In this document: in pieces, positions 26,605-34,787 of the stretch
How positions within the stretch are numbered: position 1 is the first letter of the stretch
Layout of the letters: each line of letters opens with the position of its first letter
NCBI RefSeq assembly: GCF_035920345.1
Contig: NZ_CP109149.1
Span: forward strand, 1,736,001-1,800,000
Length of the DNA: 64,000 bases
Origin: Nocardia vinacea
Lineage (GTDB): Bacteria > Actinomycetota > Actinomycetes > Mycobacteriales > Mycobacteriaceae
Direction: 5' to 3'
The notes under the pieces: model-generated
What the model saw: the letters and a program-made list of their open reading frames with translations, nothing else
The model's database searches: none
Told to the model about the DNA's origin: nothing
Position numbers and translations under genes: made by a program

Positions 26605-27876
26605 ATGAAGAAAACAAGGTTTCTGTGGTGGGCCGCGCCGGTGCTGGCGGCGGCGCTCGCGCTCACGTCGTGTTCTGCCGACTCGACCAGCGGTGGGCCC
26701 GAATCCGTTGGCCCGGTGAAGATTTCCGACGGCGGGCTGCAGGGCGATCCGATCCTCATAGGATCGATCTGCAGCTGCACCGGCCCGGCCGCGGCGTCGG
26801 TGGGACACGCCACCGATGTGCTGCAGGCCTGGGCGTCGTGGGTCAACGATCGCGGCGGAATCAATGGGCACCCGGTCAAGCTCATCGCATACGACGACGA
26901 GCAGAATCCGACAACAGCGCTGGCCGTCGCGAAGAAACTGGTCGAACAGGACAAGGTGCTCGTAATCGTCGGGCAGACCAGCCTGGTCAGTTCGAGTTGG
27001 CAGAACTACGTCGACAGCAAGGGCATACCGGTCATCGGCGGACAGCCGGTCGATGCCCCGTTTATCACCGACCCGAACTTCTTCGCCTCCGGAACCACGC
27101 TGCCGGTGCTGATGCTGGGTGAGGTGGCCCAAGCCAAACAAGCGGGCGCGAAGACCCTCGGCGTCTACTATTGTGCCGAAATCCCGGTCTGCGAGCAGCT
27201 TCCGCAGATGCTGAAACCGATGGCCGAACAGGCCGGTCTGGGATTCTCAGCGGAGAAAGTCGCGATTGCCGCGCCGAACTACATCGCTCCCTGTCTCGAA
27301 TTCAAGGACAAGGGTGTCGACGCCGTATTCCCCGGCGTCTCGGTCGAGGCGATTTCGCGCATCGCGGCATCGTGTGCGCAGCAGGGTTACAAACCGATTC
27401 AGGCTCCTACCGGCGTGAGCCTGCAGAGAGCGTGGGCCACGGACCCGAACTTCGAGGGCAGCATCTTCGCGGGCTCGAACGCGCTGTACACCGATGACTC
27501 GATTCCGGCCATCAAGGACTTCGGCGACGCCCTCGACAAATACATTCCCGGCCTCCGGGGCAGCGGGGACTTCAGCGCGCCGCTGCTGTGGCCGTGGGCA
27601 GGTGGGCAGCTGTTCCTGGCGGCGGCCAAAGCAGCCAATCTCTCCCCGTCTTCGACGAGCGCGGATGCGATCAAGGGACTGCGCGCACTGCGCGAGGAGA
27701 CCCTCGACGGTCTCGCTCCGCCGCTGACCTTCCCCGAAGGCCAACCGGGGTTCCCGCTGTGCTACTTCACCGGCAACACCAAAGGCGGTGTGTTCCACTC
27801 CGCCAACGGCGGTAAGCCGACGTGCATCGACCAGGCAACTGCCGCTGCGCTGATGAAGGCACTCACGCCGTCGTAA
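26605..27876 (+). CDS. Substrate-binding lipoprotein of the ABC transporter (LivK-like)
   Basis: ATG 26605 follows AGGAGTGGAG. The N-terminus MKKTRFLWWAAPVLAAALAL ends in the lipobox LTSC, with Cys23 as the lipidated residue. The mature protein is a Peripla_BP_6 type binding protein: ILIGSICSCTGPAAASVGH, AWASWVNDRGGINGHPVKLIAYDDEQNPTTALAVAKKLV. It would capture the ligand outside the membrane and pass it to the LivHMG fusion plus LivF. The order permease-ATPase-binding protein is the reverse of many liv operons. A hairpin terminator follows. Confidence 0.9.
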   Translation: MKKTRFLWWAAPVLAAALALTSCSADSTSGGPESVGPVKISDGGLQGDPILIGSICSCTGPAAASVGHATDVLQAWASWVNDRGGINGHPVKLIAYDDEQNPTTALAVAKKLVEQDKVLVIVGQTSLVSSSWQNYVDSKGIPVIGGQPVDAPFITDPNFFASGTTLPVLMLGEVAQAKQAGAKTLGVYYCAEIPVCEQLPQMLKPMAEQAGLGFSAEKVAIAAPNYIAPCLEFKDKGVDAVFPGVSVEAISRIAASCAQQGYKPIQAPTGVSLQRAWATDPNFEGSIFAGSNALYTDDSIPAIKDFGDALDKYIPGLRGSGDFSAPLLWPWAGGQLFLAAAKAANLSPSSTSADAIKGLRALREETLDGLAPPLTFPEGQPGFPLCYFTGNTKGGVFHSANGGKPTCIDQATAAALMKALTPS

Positions 27877-27894
27877 CCATCCGAACCGGTATTC

Positions 27895-27924
27895 GGCGAG
27901 GCGGTGGTGTTACGCCGCCTCGCC
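27895..27924 (+). terminator. Hairpin terminator of the ABC transporter operon
   Basis: GGCGAGGCGG and CCGCCTCGCC form a perfect 10-bp GC-rich stem around a 10-base loop, 19 bases after the binding-protein stop. There is no U-tract, which is common for high-GC actinomycete terminators. Confidence 0.7.
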
Positions 27925-27929
27925 GACGA

Positions 27930-28000
27930 GGACGGCGAGGATCACCGACACGATCGTCGCCATGCTCACTGCGCCGGTGCCCGAAGCGACATCGGGGGTT
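27930..28000 (+). pseudogene. Degraded copy of a TetR gene 3' end
   Basis: Reading in the plus direction this stretch encodes RITDTIVAMLTAPVPEATSG, which matches EIIDMIVAMLTVPVRKATSG at the C-terminus of the TetR protein encoded at 18882-19517. The DNA identity is also obvious (gatcgtcgccatgctcac and aagcgacatcggg are shared). No upstream part of the gene exists; the ABC operon terminator takes its place. It therefore marks a rearrangement or insertion boundary. Confidence 0.65.
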
Positions 28001-28003
28001 GGG

Positions 28004-28732
28004 TCAGGAGCTGATCGGTAGGTCGAGGCTGGCCAGCAGGTCGATCACACGTCGCCGGATATCGTCGCGGATCGGCCGCACGTCGGCCACCGGTAGTCCG
28101 GCCGGGTCGTCCACGCCCCAATCTTCGTACCGGATGCCGGGCACCAGTGGGCACACGTCGCCGCACCCCATGGTGATGATGACGTCGGCGGCCAGGATGA
28201 TCTCGTCGGTCCAGGTCTTGGGGAACTCGTGGGAGATGTCGATGCCCACCTCGGCCATGGCCGCGACCGCTGCCGCGTTGAGCGCGCCGCTCGGCTCGGA
28301 CCCACCGGACCAGGCCAATACCCGACCCCGTGCGTAGTGCTCGAAGAAGCCCAGCGCCATCTGCGAACGTCCGGCATTGAAGGTGCACAGGAACAGCACC
28401 ACCGGGACCGCGTGCTCGACGCGCCCCTCCACCTTGGCCCGAGCGTGCAGCTGCTGCCGGGCGAAGCGCTCGGCCAGCAGCGGCACGTACAGCTTCACCG
28501 GCGCGCGTGCCGTGATCTGCGCGTAGGAGTCGTGCAGGAAATGGTGAATCGTGTTGGCGTCGAACAAGATCGTGAACTCGCGGTGCAGCCGCCGCTCGGC
28601 ACGGGCGAGCGCCGTGCCGTGCACTATGTCGAGGAGTCGGTACGCCGGGGTGATCTCGGCATATCCGGCCCCGTTCGTCCGCTCGGGCGTAGACACAGTA
28701 GTGAGGGTGACACCGATGCCCTTGCGCGGCAA
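28004..28732 (-). CDS. Arsenate reductase (LMW-PTP type) with N-terminal three-helix domain
   Basis: The C-terminal 135 residues are a low-molecular-weight phosphatase fold: VVLFLCTFNAGRSQMALGFFEHYARG holds the C-x5-R P-loop, and ITMGCGDVCPLVPGIRYEDWGVDDPAG has the further Cys pair seen in actinobacterial ArsC. The N-terminal ~95 residues (ALARAERRLHREFTILFDANTIHHFLHDSY) are the three-helix dimerization domain often attached to it. It would reduce arsenate with mycothiol/mycoredoxin. No other ars gene adjoins. Start is uncertain (TTG 28732 is the longest); a TGCGGCG-N3-CGCCGCA hairpin lies upstream at 28773-28789. Confidence 0.85.
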   Translation of the reverse strand: MPRKGIGVTLTTVSTPERTNGAGYAEITPAYRLLDIVHGTALARAERRLHREFTILFDANTIHHFLHDSYAQITARAPVKLYVPLLAERFARQQLHARAKVEGRVEHAVPVVLFLCTFNAGRSQMALGFFEHYARGRVLAWSGGSEPSGALNAAAVAAMAEVGIDISHEFPKTWTDEIILAADVIITMGCGDVCPLVPGIRYEDWGVDDPAGLPVADVRPIRDDIRRRVIDLLASLDLPISS

Positions 28733-28999
28733 CCAAACTGGGGATGAACCGTATCGTACCTGCAGGCCACAATGCGGCGTATCGCCGCAGAAACCCCCTC
28801 GATACAGCGGGCGTCGCGAAAACCGTTAGCGCAGAGAACCTTCCATCGGGTCGGTGGGCATGGGTGCAAGGCAACGACCACCCGGGCGAATTCGTCGAGG
28901 GGTGCATCGCTCGATTCGCCCTCACGTCCACGCCCGCGGCGACCCGTCCGCCGCACCGTGACCGCTGATGTTCCGGCGGGGCTGGAGATCCTGATCGGA

Positions 29000-29659
29000 C
29001 TAGGGGATCAGGTCCAGCACGGTGGTGGATTTCACCTGCATGATCGCGGTGTTGATCGCCACCGCAGACGCAAGGACAAGGCCGGCCATCGGCTCGCGCA
29101 ACGGCTTGTCGATCACCAGCGCGTAGGTCTCGGCCGACACGATCGCCCGTTGCAGGCTGGCTGTGGTTCTGATGATCCGGGCGATTTCCGCGTCGGCGTG
29201 ATCGACGATTGTGAACTTTCGAGGTTGGAACAGCCGGTCTGCGTGGATAGTCCCGATCCGGGTGTCGTCGGCAAGCAGCGCGAAACGCTTTTTGCCCATC
29301 CAGTTCTCCTGGACAATCCGACCGATCGGCTGTCCTGCGGGCCCGTCGACGATGACCTTCGACTTGAACACCTTTCGCGGCCGCGTCACCGTGAGTGCAG
29401 GATTGTCCAAGGCATCTCGCATTTCGAGCCGGTGGGTGAAGAAATTACTGAAGTCACCGAAAAAGCGAGCGGCCTTCTTGAGTCGACTCTGACCGACCTC
29501 CACTACGGACCCGAGCCGCTGGCCGTTCTCGCCCAGCACCGCATACTCGGTGGACATCTCGATCAGCTTCGGCTTCTGATCGATCACCAGCACCGGCTCG
29601 GTGTAAAGCGTTCCACCACAACGTCGTCCGGCGCTGGTGAGTTGTTCGGAAGTTGCCAT
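29000..29659 (-). CDS. Phospholipid-scramblase-related (LURP-one-like) protein
   Basis: The 219-residue protein shows the repeated beta-strand pattern of the scramblase/Tubby-like fold: LYTEPVLVIDQKPKLIEMSTEYAVLGENGQRLGSVVEV, then RPRKVFKSKVIVDGPAGQPIGRIVQENWMGKKRFALLA and RKFTIVDHADAEIARI. A C-terminal hydrophobic segment (AGLVLASAVAINTAIM) could contact the membrane. ATG 29659 is preceded by GAGGAAAG; the longer frame to 29776 lacks one. Bacterial members are of unknown role. It stands alone. Confidence 0.75.
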   Translation of the reverse strand: MATSEQLTSAGRRCGGTLYTEPVLVIDQKPKLIEMSTEYAVLGENGQRLGSVVEVGQSRLKKAARFFGDFSNFFTHRLEMRDALDNPALTVTRPRKVFKSKVIVDGPAGQPIGRIVQENWMGKKRFALLADDTRIGTIHADRLFQPRKFTIVDHADAEIARIIRTTASLQRAIVSAETYALVIDKPLREPMAGLVLASAVAINTAIMQVKSTTVLDLIP

Positions 29660-29911
29660 TGCTTTCCTCTTCGATGGGGTCCGGGGAATCCGGCTATGAA
29701 TAGGCTCCGCGACCGGCGGCACCCCAACAAGGCACCCAAGGGTGCGGTCAGCGCCCCCCGCTGCCCCCTGTGACAACGTGGACGGCCGGTTTGGAGAGGC
29801 CCTTCGGGGTGGGCGATGTCCACCCCATGGGTGGCTATCGCCAACTGCGCACCTGACCGAATCTATTCATGCAAGCCGACGAAATCTCACACGAGGAAAG
29901 ACACGCATCCT

Positions 29912-30076
29912 GTGCATCTCATCGCCGTCATTGTGCTGACTGCAGGCATCGCCGGGCTCCTGCGCCGGTTGGTGATACTGCGATCCACCTCCAATGGCGG
30001 TTCGCGCACGGAGTCCTCGACCATATGGCCCACACTGCGGGTAGGTGAATCATGGTCGTGGCCATCATCGTGCTGA
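29912..30076 (+). CDS. Possible small membrane peptide
   Basis: A GTG-started frame of 54 codons begins HLIAVIVLTAGIAGLLRRLVILR, one clear hydrophobic helix followed by basic residues, then a Ser/Thr-rich tail. GAGGAAAG lies about 14 bases upstream, rather far. The region around it holds gene debris, so this may be chance. Not recognised. Confidence 0.25.
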   Translation: MHLIAVIVLTAGIAGLLRRLVILRSTSNGGSRTESSTIWPTLRVGESWSWPSSC

Positions 30077-30281
30077 TGCTCGTAGTATCTCGTCCTGCAC
30101 CGCCGCCACGAATACCCGAGCTGTCGGAATCACGTTCCGATGCTGCGGGCCACTCCTGAGCCTTATTCCCCTCGGCGACCAGGTATCCCGCGGTACTCGC
30201 GCCGACCACGAGCAGGGACAGGCTCGGGATGAGCGCGATCGCCAGAATCCGCGTCCGGACCCCGAGTCTCACTCTGAGCAT
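30068..30281 (-). pseudogene. N-terminal remnant of a nitrate/nitrite-sensing histidine kinase
   Basis: From ATG 30281 the minus strand reads MLRVRLGVRTRILAIALIPS then LSLLVVGASTAGYLVAEGNKAQEWPAASE, the hallmark N-terminus of actinobacterial sensor kinases with a NIT extracellular domain. After that the coding sense shifts frame (VIPTARVFVAAVQDEILRAS) and is lost. The kinase and ATPase domains are absent from the window. Its start overlaps the 3' end of the TetR gene at 30269. Confidence 0.6.
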
Positions 30282-30994
30282 CGGCTCGAGGTAGTACGGG
30301 CCGGATCGAATTGATTGTCCTCTTTCCGTGCGGTGGAAACTGTCTGAAGCGGTACGTGCGACAGACCGCCCCAGCAGAGGGCGACGGTGATTTCGACGGC
30401 TTGTTCCTTCGGCATGGGCCGCGACGCTGAGAGCCAGTAGCGCGAGGTGAACTGGCTCGCGCCGACAAGCCCGACCGCGAATGCCCACGCGCGCTGTGGA
30501 CCGAGGCCGGAGTCTCGGATGAGTAGATCGTGTACCGCACCGACGCAGGCCGCAGTGGCCTGCCCTATCCGCCACTGCACGGACGGCTCGGTCGGCACCT
30601 CCGACTCGAAGACCAGCCGGAATCCGTCGGGATCATCGTCGACGAAGTCGAAATAGGCGTGCACCGCTGCCGATAGCCGCCCATGACTGTCGTCGGTCGA
30701 ATGCAGGGCGTCGTGCACAGTGGACACGAGTCTGTCGAGATGCTGTTGCAATACCGCCAGGTACAGCTCCAATTTGCTCGGAAAGTACTGGTACAGGCTG
30801 GGTTTGCTGATGCCTGATCGCCTTGCGATCTGATCCATGCTGGTCCCGTGGTAGCCGCGTGTCGCGAAAACTTCGCCTGCGCTTGCGACGATCTGGCGGC
30901 CTCGTGCGGCACGAGCCGATCTGGCCGCATGTGCCCTGGCCGTCATCGTCTCGGGCGCCCCGTGCTGTGACATGTGGTCAGCGAGATCAGTCAT
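30269..30994 (-). CDS. TetR-family regulator
   Basis: The HTH is IVASAGEVFATRGYHGTSMDQIARRSGISKPSLYQYFPSKLELYLAVLQ; the C-terminal domain is helical and of usual size. ATG 30994 follows GGGAG; the frame extends to 31141 without a ribosome site. The region upstream contains a three-copy 16-bp repeat and a GTATA-N4-TATAC palindrome, the likely operator. No target gene is obvious, because the neighbouring kinase is a remnant. Confidence 0.86.
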   Translation of the reverse strand: MTDLADHMSQHGAPETMTARAHAARSARAARGRQIVASAGEVFATRGYHGTSMDQIARRSGISKPSLYQYFPSKLELYLAVLQQHLDRLVSTVHDALHSTDDSHGRLSAAVHAYFDFVDDDPDGFRLVFESEVPTEPSVQWRIGQATAACVGAVHDLLIRDSGLGPQRAWAFAVGLVGASQFTSRYWLSASRPMPKEQAVEITVALCWGGLSHVPLQTVSTARKEDNQFDPARTTSSRCSE

Positions 30995-31069
30995 GTGAAG
31001 CTCCCATCGGTGTCCGCGAGATACGCCGGTGAGACGGCTGTGCGGCGCTGCCGTCTGCGGTATGCACCG

Positions 31070-31134
31070 CCAGCACGGGCGGCGATTCGGAGCGCGTTCG
31101 ACTCGCCGCCCGTGCTGGTCGCCGCCCGTGCTGG
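31070..31134. repeat. Three-copy 16-bp repeat (one inverted, two tandem)
   Basis: CCAGCACGGGCGGCGA at 31070-31085 is followed, after 17 bases, by its exact reverse complement TCGCCGCCCGTGCTGG twice in direct tandem (31103-31118 and 31119-31134). The first and second copies can form a perfect 16-bp stem. It lies in the 400-base gene-free stretch upstream of the TetR gene, which otherwise holds only promoter-like AT-rich sequence. Confidence 0.85.
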
Positions 31135-31149
31135 ATGGCACCGATATGA

Positions 31150-31163
31150 GTATACTGTTATAC
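31150..31163. promoter_or_regulatory. GTATA-N4-TATAC palindrome with TATACT -10 box
   Basis: A perfect 5-bp inverted repeat with 4-bp spacer contains TATACT, a near-ideal -10 hexamer on the plus strand, in the only AT-rich patch of this spacer. It could be the operator/promoter of the TetR gene or of a plus-strand transcript. Confidence 0.5.
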
Positions 31164-31397
31164 CGTCGGCTTGCGGCCGGGCAGGCGACGCGAGGTAAGT
31201 GAGCACGCGTACCGAGGCTCTCCGTGACTACGAGAGAACCTCAGCTCACAATCCTGCGATCCCTGAAGGAGGTCGGCGACGTTCAGTTCGTCTCGACGAC
31301 GGCGAATGGACTTGCACCTCGATCACGAACGATTCGGCTTCTATCGACTTGAACCCGCCGTGGTTCCCGGCAGCCGGAACACGGCCGGAATGCGCCA

Positions 31398-32195
31398 TCA
31401 GCCCTCGCGCGAACGCCGCGTCAATTCAACTGTCGCCGCGCGCAATTCGCCCGCCGAATCGATCGGCGTCGCGTAGCCGACACGTGTCCGTGACACTCCG
31501 CGGGGTGTAACCACTCGCAGATCCAGCCCGTACCGGTCGGCGCGTTCGCAACTCGCCTCGGTCGCATCCGGATATCCGCCCAATACCTGCGCCATCGACA
31601 ACAGCGCATCCGCGTGATCGTCATTGAGGTGAGTGATCGCCCGCGCCGCCACCGAAACGACCGGATCCGGCGCGGCCGCCAGATACTGCTCGGCCGTCGC
31701 CGAATCCATCCGCCCGTACCCGCCGACCCATCGAACGCGCCGCACCCGCAACACCCACAGCGAAAAATCGCTGTAATCCACGTAGTACTTCGCCGCGGGC
31801 ACCGCCGCCAGATGCGCCGCACGCGCCGCCGCAGCCTCATCGCCGACCGGACGCTCCGCCACACCGGCCAGCGTGATGCGGGTACCGGCCAGCGGATCGG
31901 CCGGAACATCGGGCGACACCACCGACAGGCTGGCCCGCGGATCCGCCGCGAGATTGCGCCCATGTTCGGCCATCCGCGATACGCACAGCACCGGCTGACC
32001 CTCCAGCAGCCCGTAAGTGACGAACGACGCCCACGGACCACCGTCCTCACTCAAACTCGCCAAGGTCGCGATATTCGTCGCCGCCGCAACGGTTCTGGCC
32101 TCCTCGGCCGCCGAGGGGCGAGCGGGATTCACCACCGGCGCGGTCGGCTGTGGAATCGAAGGCGCGTCGCCCGGATCACCGTGATCGAGAGTCAT
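31398..32195 (-). CDS. HugZ-like pyridoxamine-phosphate-oxidase-fold protein with DUF2470 domain
   Basis: The N-terminal split barrel reads ATLASLSEDGGPWASFVTYGLLEGQPVLCVSRMAEHGRNLAADPRASL; the C-terminus has the DUF2470 block ITHLNDDHADALLSMAQVLGG. This combination is found in HugZ-type heme oxygenases and related flavin-binding proteins, so heme binding is possible. ATG 32195 gives 265 residues; the longer frame to 32543 overlaps the divergent gene's leader. It is divergent from the gene at 32377. Confidence 0.82.
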   Translation of the reverse strand: MTLDHGDPGDAPSIPQPTAPVVNPARPSAAEEARTVAAATNIATLASLSEDGGPWASFVTYGLLEGQPVLCVSRMAEHGRNLAADPRASLSVVSPDVPADPLAGTRITLAGVAERPVGDEAAAARAAHLAAVPAAKYYVDYSDFSLWVLRVRRVRWVGGYGRMDSATAEQYLAAAPDPVVSVAARAITHLNDDHADALLSMAQVLGGYPDATEASCERADRYGLDLRVVTPRGVSRTRVGYATPIDSAGELRAATVELTRRSREG

Positions 32196-32376
32196 ACCGT
32201 CCATCCTCGCAGGTATCCACTGCCATCCAGCGCGGTATCCCGACCAGAACGCGGTAGCGCAGCGGAACCACCAAGGACGCGGAACCGCTGACATCGGACA
32301 CTCGAAACGCCGACGACCGGATATCGAAGCGATCGATCGCGCGCACAACCGCCGCGGATCGGCAAGACTGGCGTGC

Positions 32377-33471
32377 GTGACCAGATACGCATTCGACGCC
32401 GACCGCAACGCCCTTGTCGCCATCTGGGCGACCGGACGCGGCGATCTCTCGACCACGGTGGCCGAGCTGCCACCGATAAACCATGACCAGGCAACGAGTT
32501 TGGCGTCGAATCTGACCATCCTGTCCCGGTTCCAGTGGCGCACCTATACGCATCCGGCAAGTGCCGCAGGCGATCCCGACGTTCCTAATAGCGAGGCCTG
32601 GCGGCGCGCGGAAGAGCGCCGCAACTTCAAGGAGGTCGAGGCCGGAATCCGCACCCCGAACCTGCCGACCGACCACGGCCTCGTCGTTTCCTACAGCGGC
32701 GTGGTCGAATCCGCGCACCGCGTCGGGCGCACCTTGCACGCCATCGACGACTCCGCCCTTCGTGACACCATCGCCGGCGAGGTCCGCACCGAACAGGCCG
32801 CCATCGAGTCCGCCGAACTCGGCGATCTGTCCGGGCGCGCACGCCAAGCGGTCGAACTCTCACGCCCGGATGTCTCACCGGCCCAGGTCCAGGCCGCCGA
32901 CGACCTGCTGCGCGCCGACCCCCTCGGCACCGTGGAACTGTTCACCGAACTCGACCCCGCCTCCGCATCCGTCGCGGCCGCGCACTGGCTCTACGCCGCC
33001 GCCGAAGTCGCGGGCGAACTCACGGGCGTGCCGACCGCCGATGTGGTCGTCGAAGCCGACGATATCGAAGCACTGCAGGTCGAAACCCCCACCCTGGTGC
33101 TGGAGCGACTGACCAGCGGTGAGACACCGACCGAGATCGTCGTCGACCTCATCGCCGAGGCCATGGCCGTGTCCGAAGGACACGTGCCCGCACCATGGGC
33201 GGTGGTGGCCCGCGTCGCCGAAATCGAAGAGCAGGCACGCAAATTCGATCTCGACAGCGCCTCCCGCGCCGCCCTCCTCGATGAGTTCCGGATCAGCCGC
33301 CTCGACCCCACCCGTCCGGCCCTCGACCTCCTGGAAGATCTCCTCGACGGCATCCGCGGCTGCCTACTGCTCTACTCGGCCCACACCGCGGGCGACGACG
33401 CGGAAGTCGAAGCCCAGTTCGCCGCCGACGTCAGAGGGGAAGCCGACACCCACCCCGATCAACTGTTCTGA
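32377..33471 (+). CDS. Conserved-looking soluble protein of unknown function
   Basis: The 364-residue acidic protein has no membrane segment. Visible pieces are TRYAFDADRNALVAIWATGRGDLSTTV at the N-terminus, NLTILSRFQWRTYTHPASA, and long helical stretches such as VAAAHWLYAAAEVAGELTGV and ETPTEIVVDLIAEAMAVSEGHVP. Coding character is consistent through its length. The GTG at 32377 lacks a clear ribosome site. I do not recognise the family. Confidence 0.7.
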   Translation: MTRYAFDADRNALVAIWATGRGDLSTTVAELPPINHDQATSLASNLTILSRFQWRTYTHPASAAGDPDVPNSEAWRRAEERRNFKEVEAGIRTPNLPTDHGLVVSYSGVVESAHRVGRTLHAIDDSALRDTIAGEVRTEQAAIESAELGDLSGRARQAVELSRPDVSPAQVQAADDLLRADPLGTVELFTELDPASASVAAAHWLYAAAEVAGELTGVPTADVVVEADDIEALQVETPTLVLERLTSGETPTEIVVDLIAEAMAVSEGHVPAPWAVVARVAEIEEQARKFDLDSASRAALLDEFRISRLDPTRPALDLLEDLLDGIRGCLLLYSAHTAGDDAEVEAQFAADVRGEADTHPDQLF

Positions 33472-33486
33472 GCCGGGCGCCGCTGA

Positions 33487-34737
33487 TCAACCACAGCGCA
33501 CAGACATCTGACGCGCATCGGCGGCCAGCCAGCGGAGCAGCGCGTCGTAAACGGCGTCGTGGTTGAGCAGGGTGAAATGGTTGGCACCGAGGATATGCAG
33601 ACCGTTGGCATCATCGAAACCGATGCGGCGGGCCCGATTTCGGCCGGCACCGCTGGCGGGAAGGACCAAGCCGTCGCCGATGATCCGGCCGAGCGGATGG
33701 CGCGGGCTGTGGGTTACCGAGGCGGTGACGAAGTAGTGGTCGGCGCAATCGAGCAGCGGTACCTCGCGAATGACTCTGCGGCGCAGAGCATCCGCGTCCA
33801 TGTCATGCCAATCCTCATCGACGAGCGAACCCTGGCGCAGGTCGCGAATGCCCGCGCTGCGGCGGCGCAGCAGCCGACCGAAGGGCCGGGTCTCCGGTAT
33901 TTTCACCAATCCGGCGGAGGCATAGTGGACGAACTGCTCCAACGGTGCACCCAAATGCGGTGATCCGAGGCAGACGATCTGCCGCACCCGGCGCACCCAC
34001 GGCAGGTCGGCCTGATCGGCGTCGTAGCAGGCGCCGCGCGCGATCAGGCCGCCCATGGAATGTCCGACGAGTGCGATCTGCTCGACCTGCACCGGCCAGT
34101 TCTCGACCAACCGCTGCAGCATGCCGTTCAGTAGACGGGCGTTCTCCGGGATGTGCAGCCCGCTGTTGTATCGAACCATCAGCGCCGTGCAGTCGAGATC
34201 GGCTTCGAGCCGCTCGGCATAGCTGGGCCGCCCGCCGAGTCGCCAAGCGTGTTCGGTCTCCACCAGACCGTGCAGAAAAACCACGATGCGCGGGCGCGGA
34301 TTCGACACCACATCGCCGACCCACCCCGGCGCGACCGGTTCCCCATTGATCCGAAATGTCATCGGCCCGGCCAGAATCGGCAGCTCATCCTCGAGACTGT
34401 CTCCGATCAAACCCTGCAATACCGCCAGGAATCCGGACCCGTAGACCGTGCGTGAGGGCACCGGAGCGCCGGGTAAGTCCACGGTGCGCTCCGCCAGGGC
34501 TCCCGCAGCGACTGCGGTTCCGCCGACCAGCCGATACACCCCATCGGCAATCGCATCGTGCACCACCTTGACCGGCTGCGCAGCCGGTCCGACACCCAGT
34601 CGCACCGCCGCGAACACCCGGTCCGAGATGGCTCGATGCACCGCGGCGATCCCCGCGATCGCACCACCCAGTTCATCGCCCGCCAACCGTGCGAGCGCCT
34701 GTATCTCCGCCTGTCGTTGCCGCTCGGGCTCATTCAT
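33487..34737 (-). CDS. Alpha/beta hydrolase, triacylglycerol-lipase/PGAP1-like
   Basis: The 416-residue protein has a helical N-terminal region (residues 1 to about 110) and a lipase-type alpha/beta hydrolase domain: IVVFLHGLVETEHAW (oxyanion), VEQIALVGHSMGGLIARGACYDA (nucleophile Ser in GHSMGG), LGSPHLGAPLEQFVHY and a late HILGANHFTLLNHDAVYD with the catalytic His. These features suggest an esterase or lipase. ATG 34737 is directly preceded by an imperfect 22-bp palindrome (34742-34763), which argues against the much longer open frame upstream. It follows the SMP-30-like gene by 50 bases. Confidence 0.85.
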   Translation of the reverse strand: MNEPERQRQAEIQALARLAGDELGGAIAGIAAVHRAISDRVFAAVRLGVGPAAQPVKVVHDAIADGVYRLVGGTAVAAGALAERTVDLPGAPVPSRTVYGSGFLAVLQGLIGDSLEDELPILAGPMTFRINGEPVAPGWVGDVVSNPRPRIVVFLHGLVETEHAWRLGGRPSYAERLEADLDCTALMVRYNSGLHIPENARLLNGMLQRLVENWPVQVEQIALVGHSMGGLIARGACYDADQADLPWVRRVRQIVCLGSPHLGAPLEQFVHYASAGLVKIPETRPFGRLLRRRSAGIRDLRQGSLVDEDWHDMDADALRRRVIREVPLLDCADHYFVTASVTHSPRHPLGRIIGDGLVLPASGAGRNRARRIGFDDANGLHILGANHFTLLNHDAVYDALLRWLAADARQMSVRCG

Positions 34738-34741
34738 GCAT

Positions 34742-34763
34742 TCAGTGTACAATTGTTCACTGA
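34742..34763. promoter_or_regulatory. Near-perfect palindrome before the lipase gene
   Basis: TCAGTG-T-ACAATTGT-T-CACTGA matches its reverse complement at 20 of 22 positions and lies five bases ahead of the lipase start. Size, symmetry and AT-rich centre suggest a repressor operator (TetR or similar). No regulator gene is adjacent. Confidence 0.6.
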
Positions 34764-34787
34764 GATTTTCGTGTCGGAAGTGGCGGC

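Noticed and set aside
31199..31510. GTG-started plus-strand frame of 103 codons after GAGGTAA
   Set aside because: It overlaps the HugZ-like gene on the other strand, its later half mirrors that gene, and the protein has no recognisable pattern.
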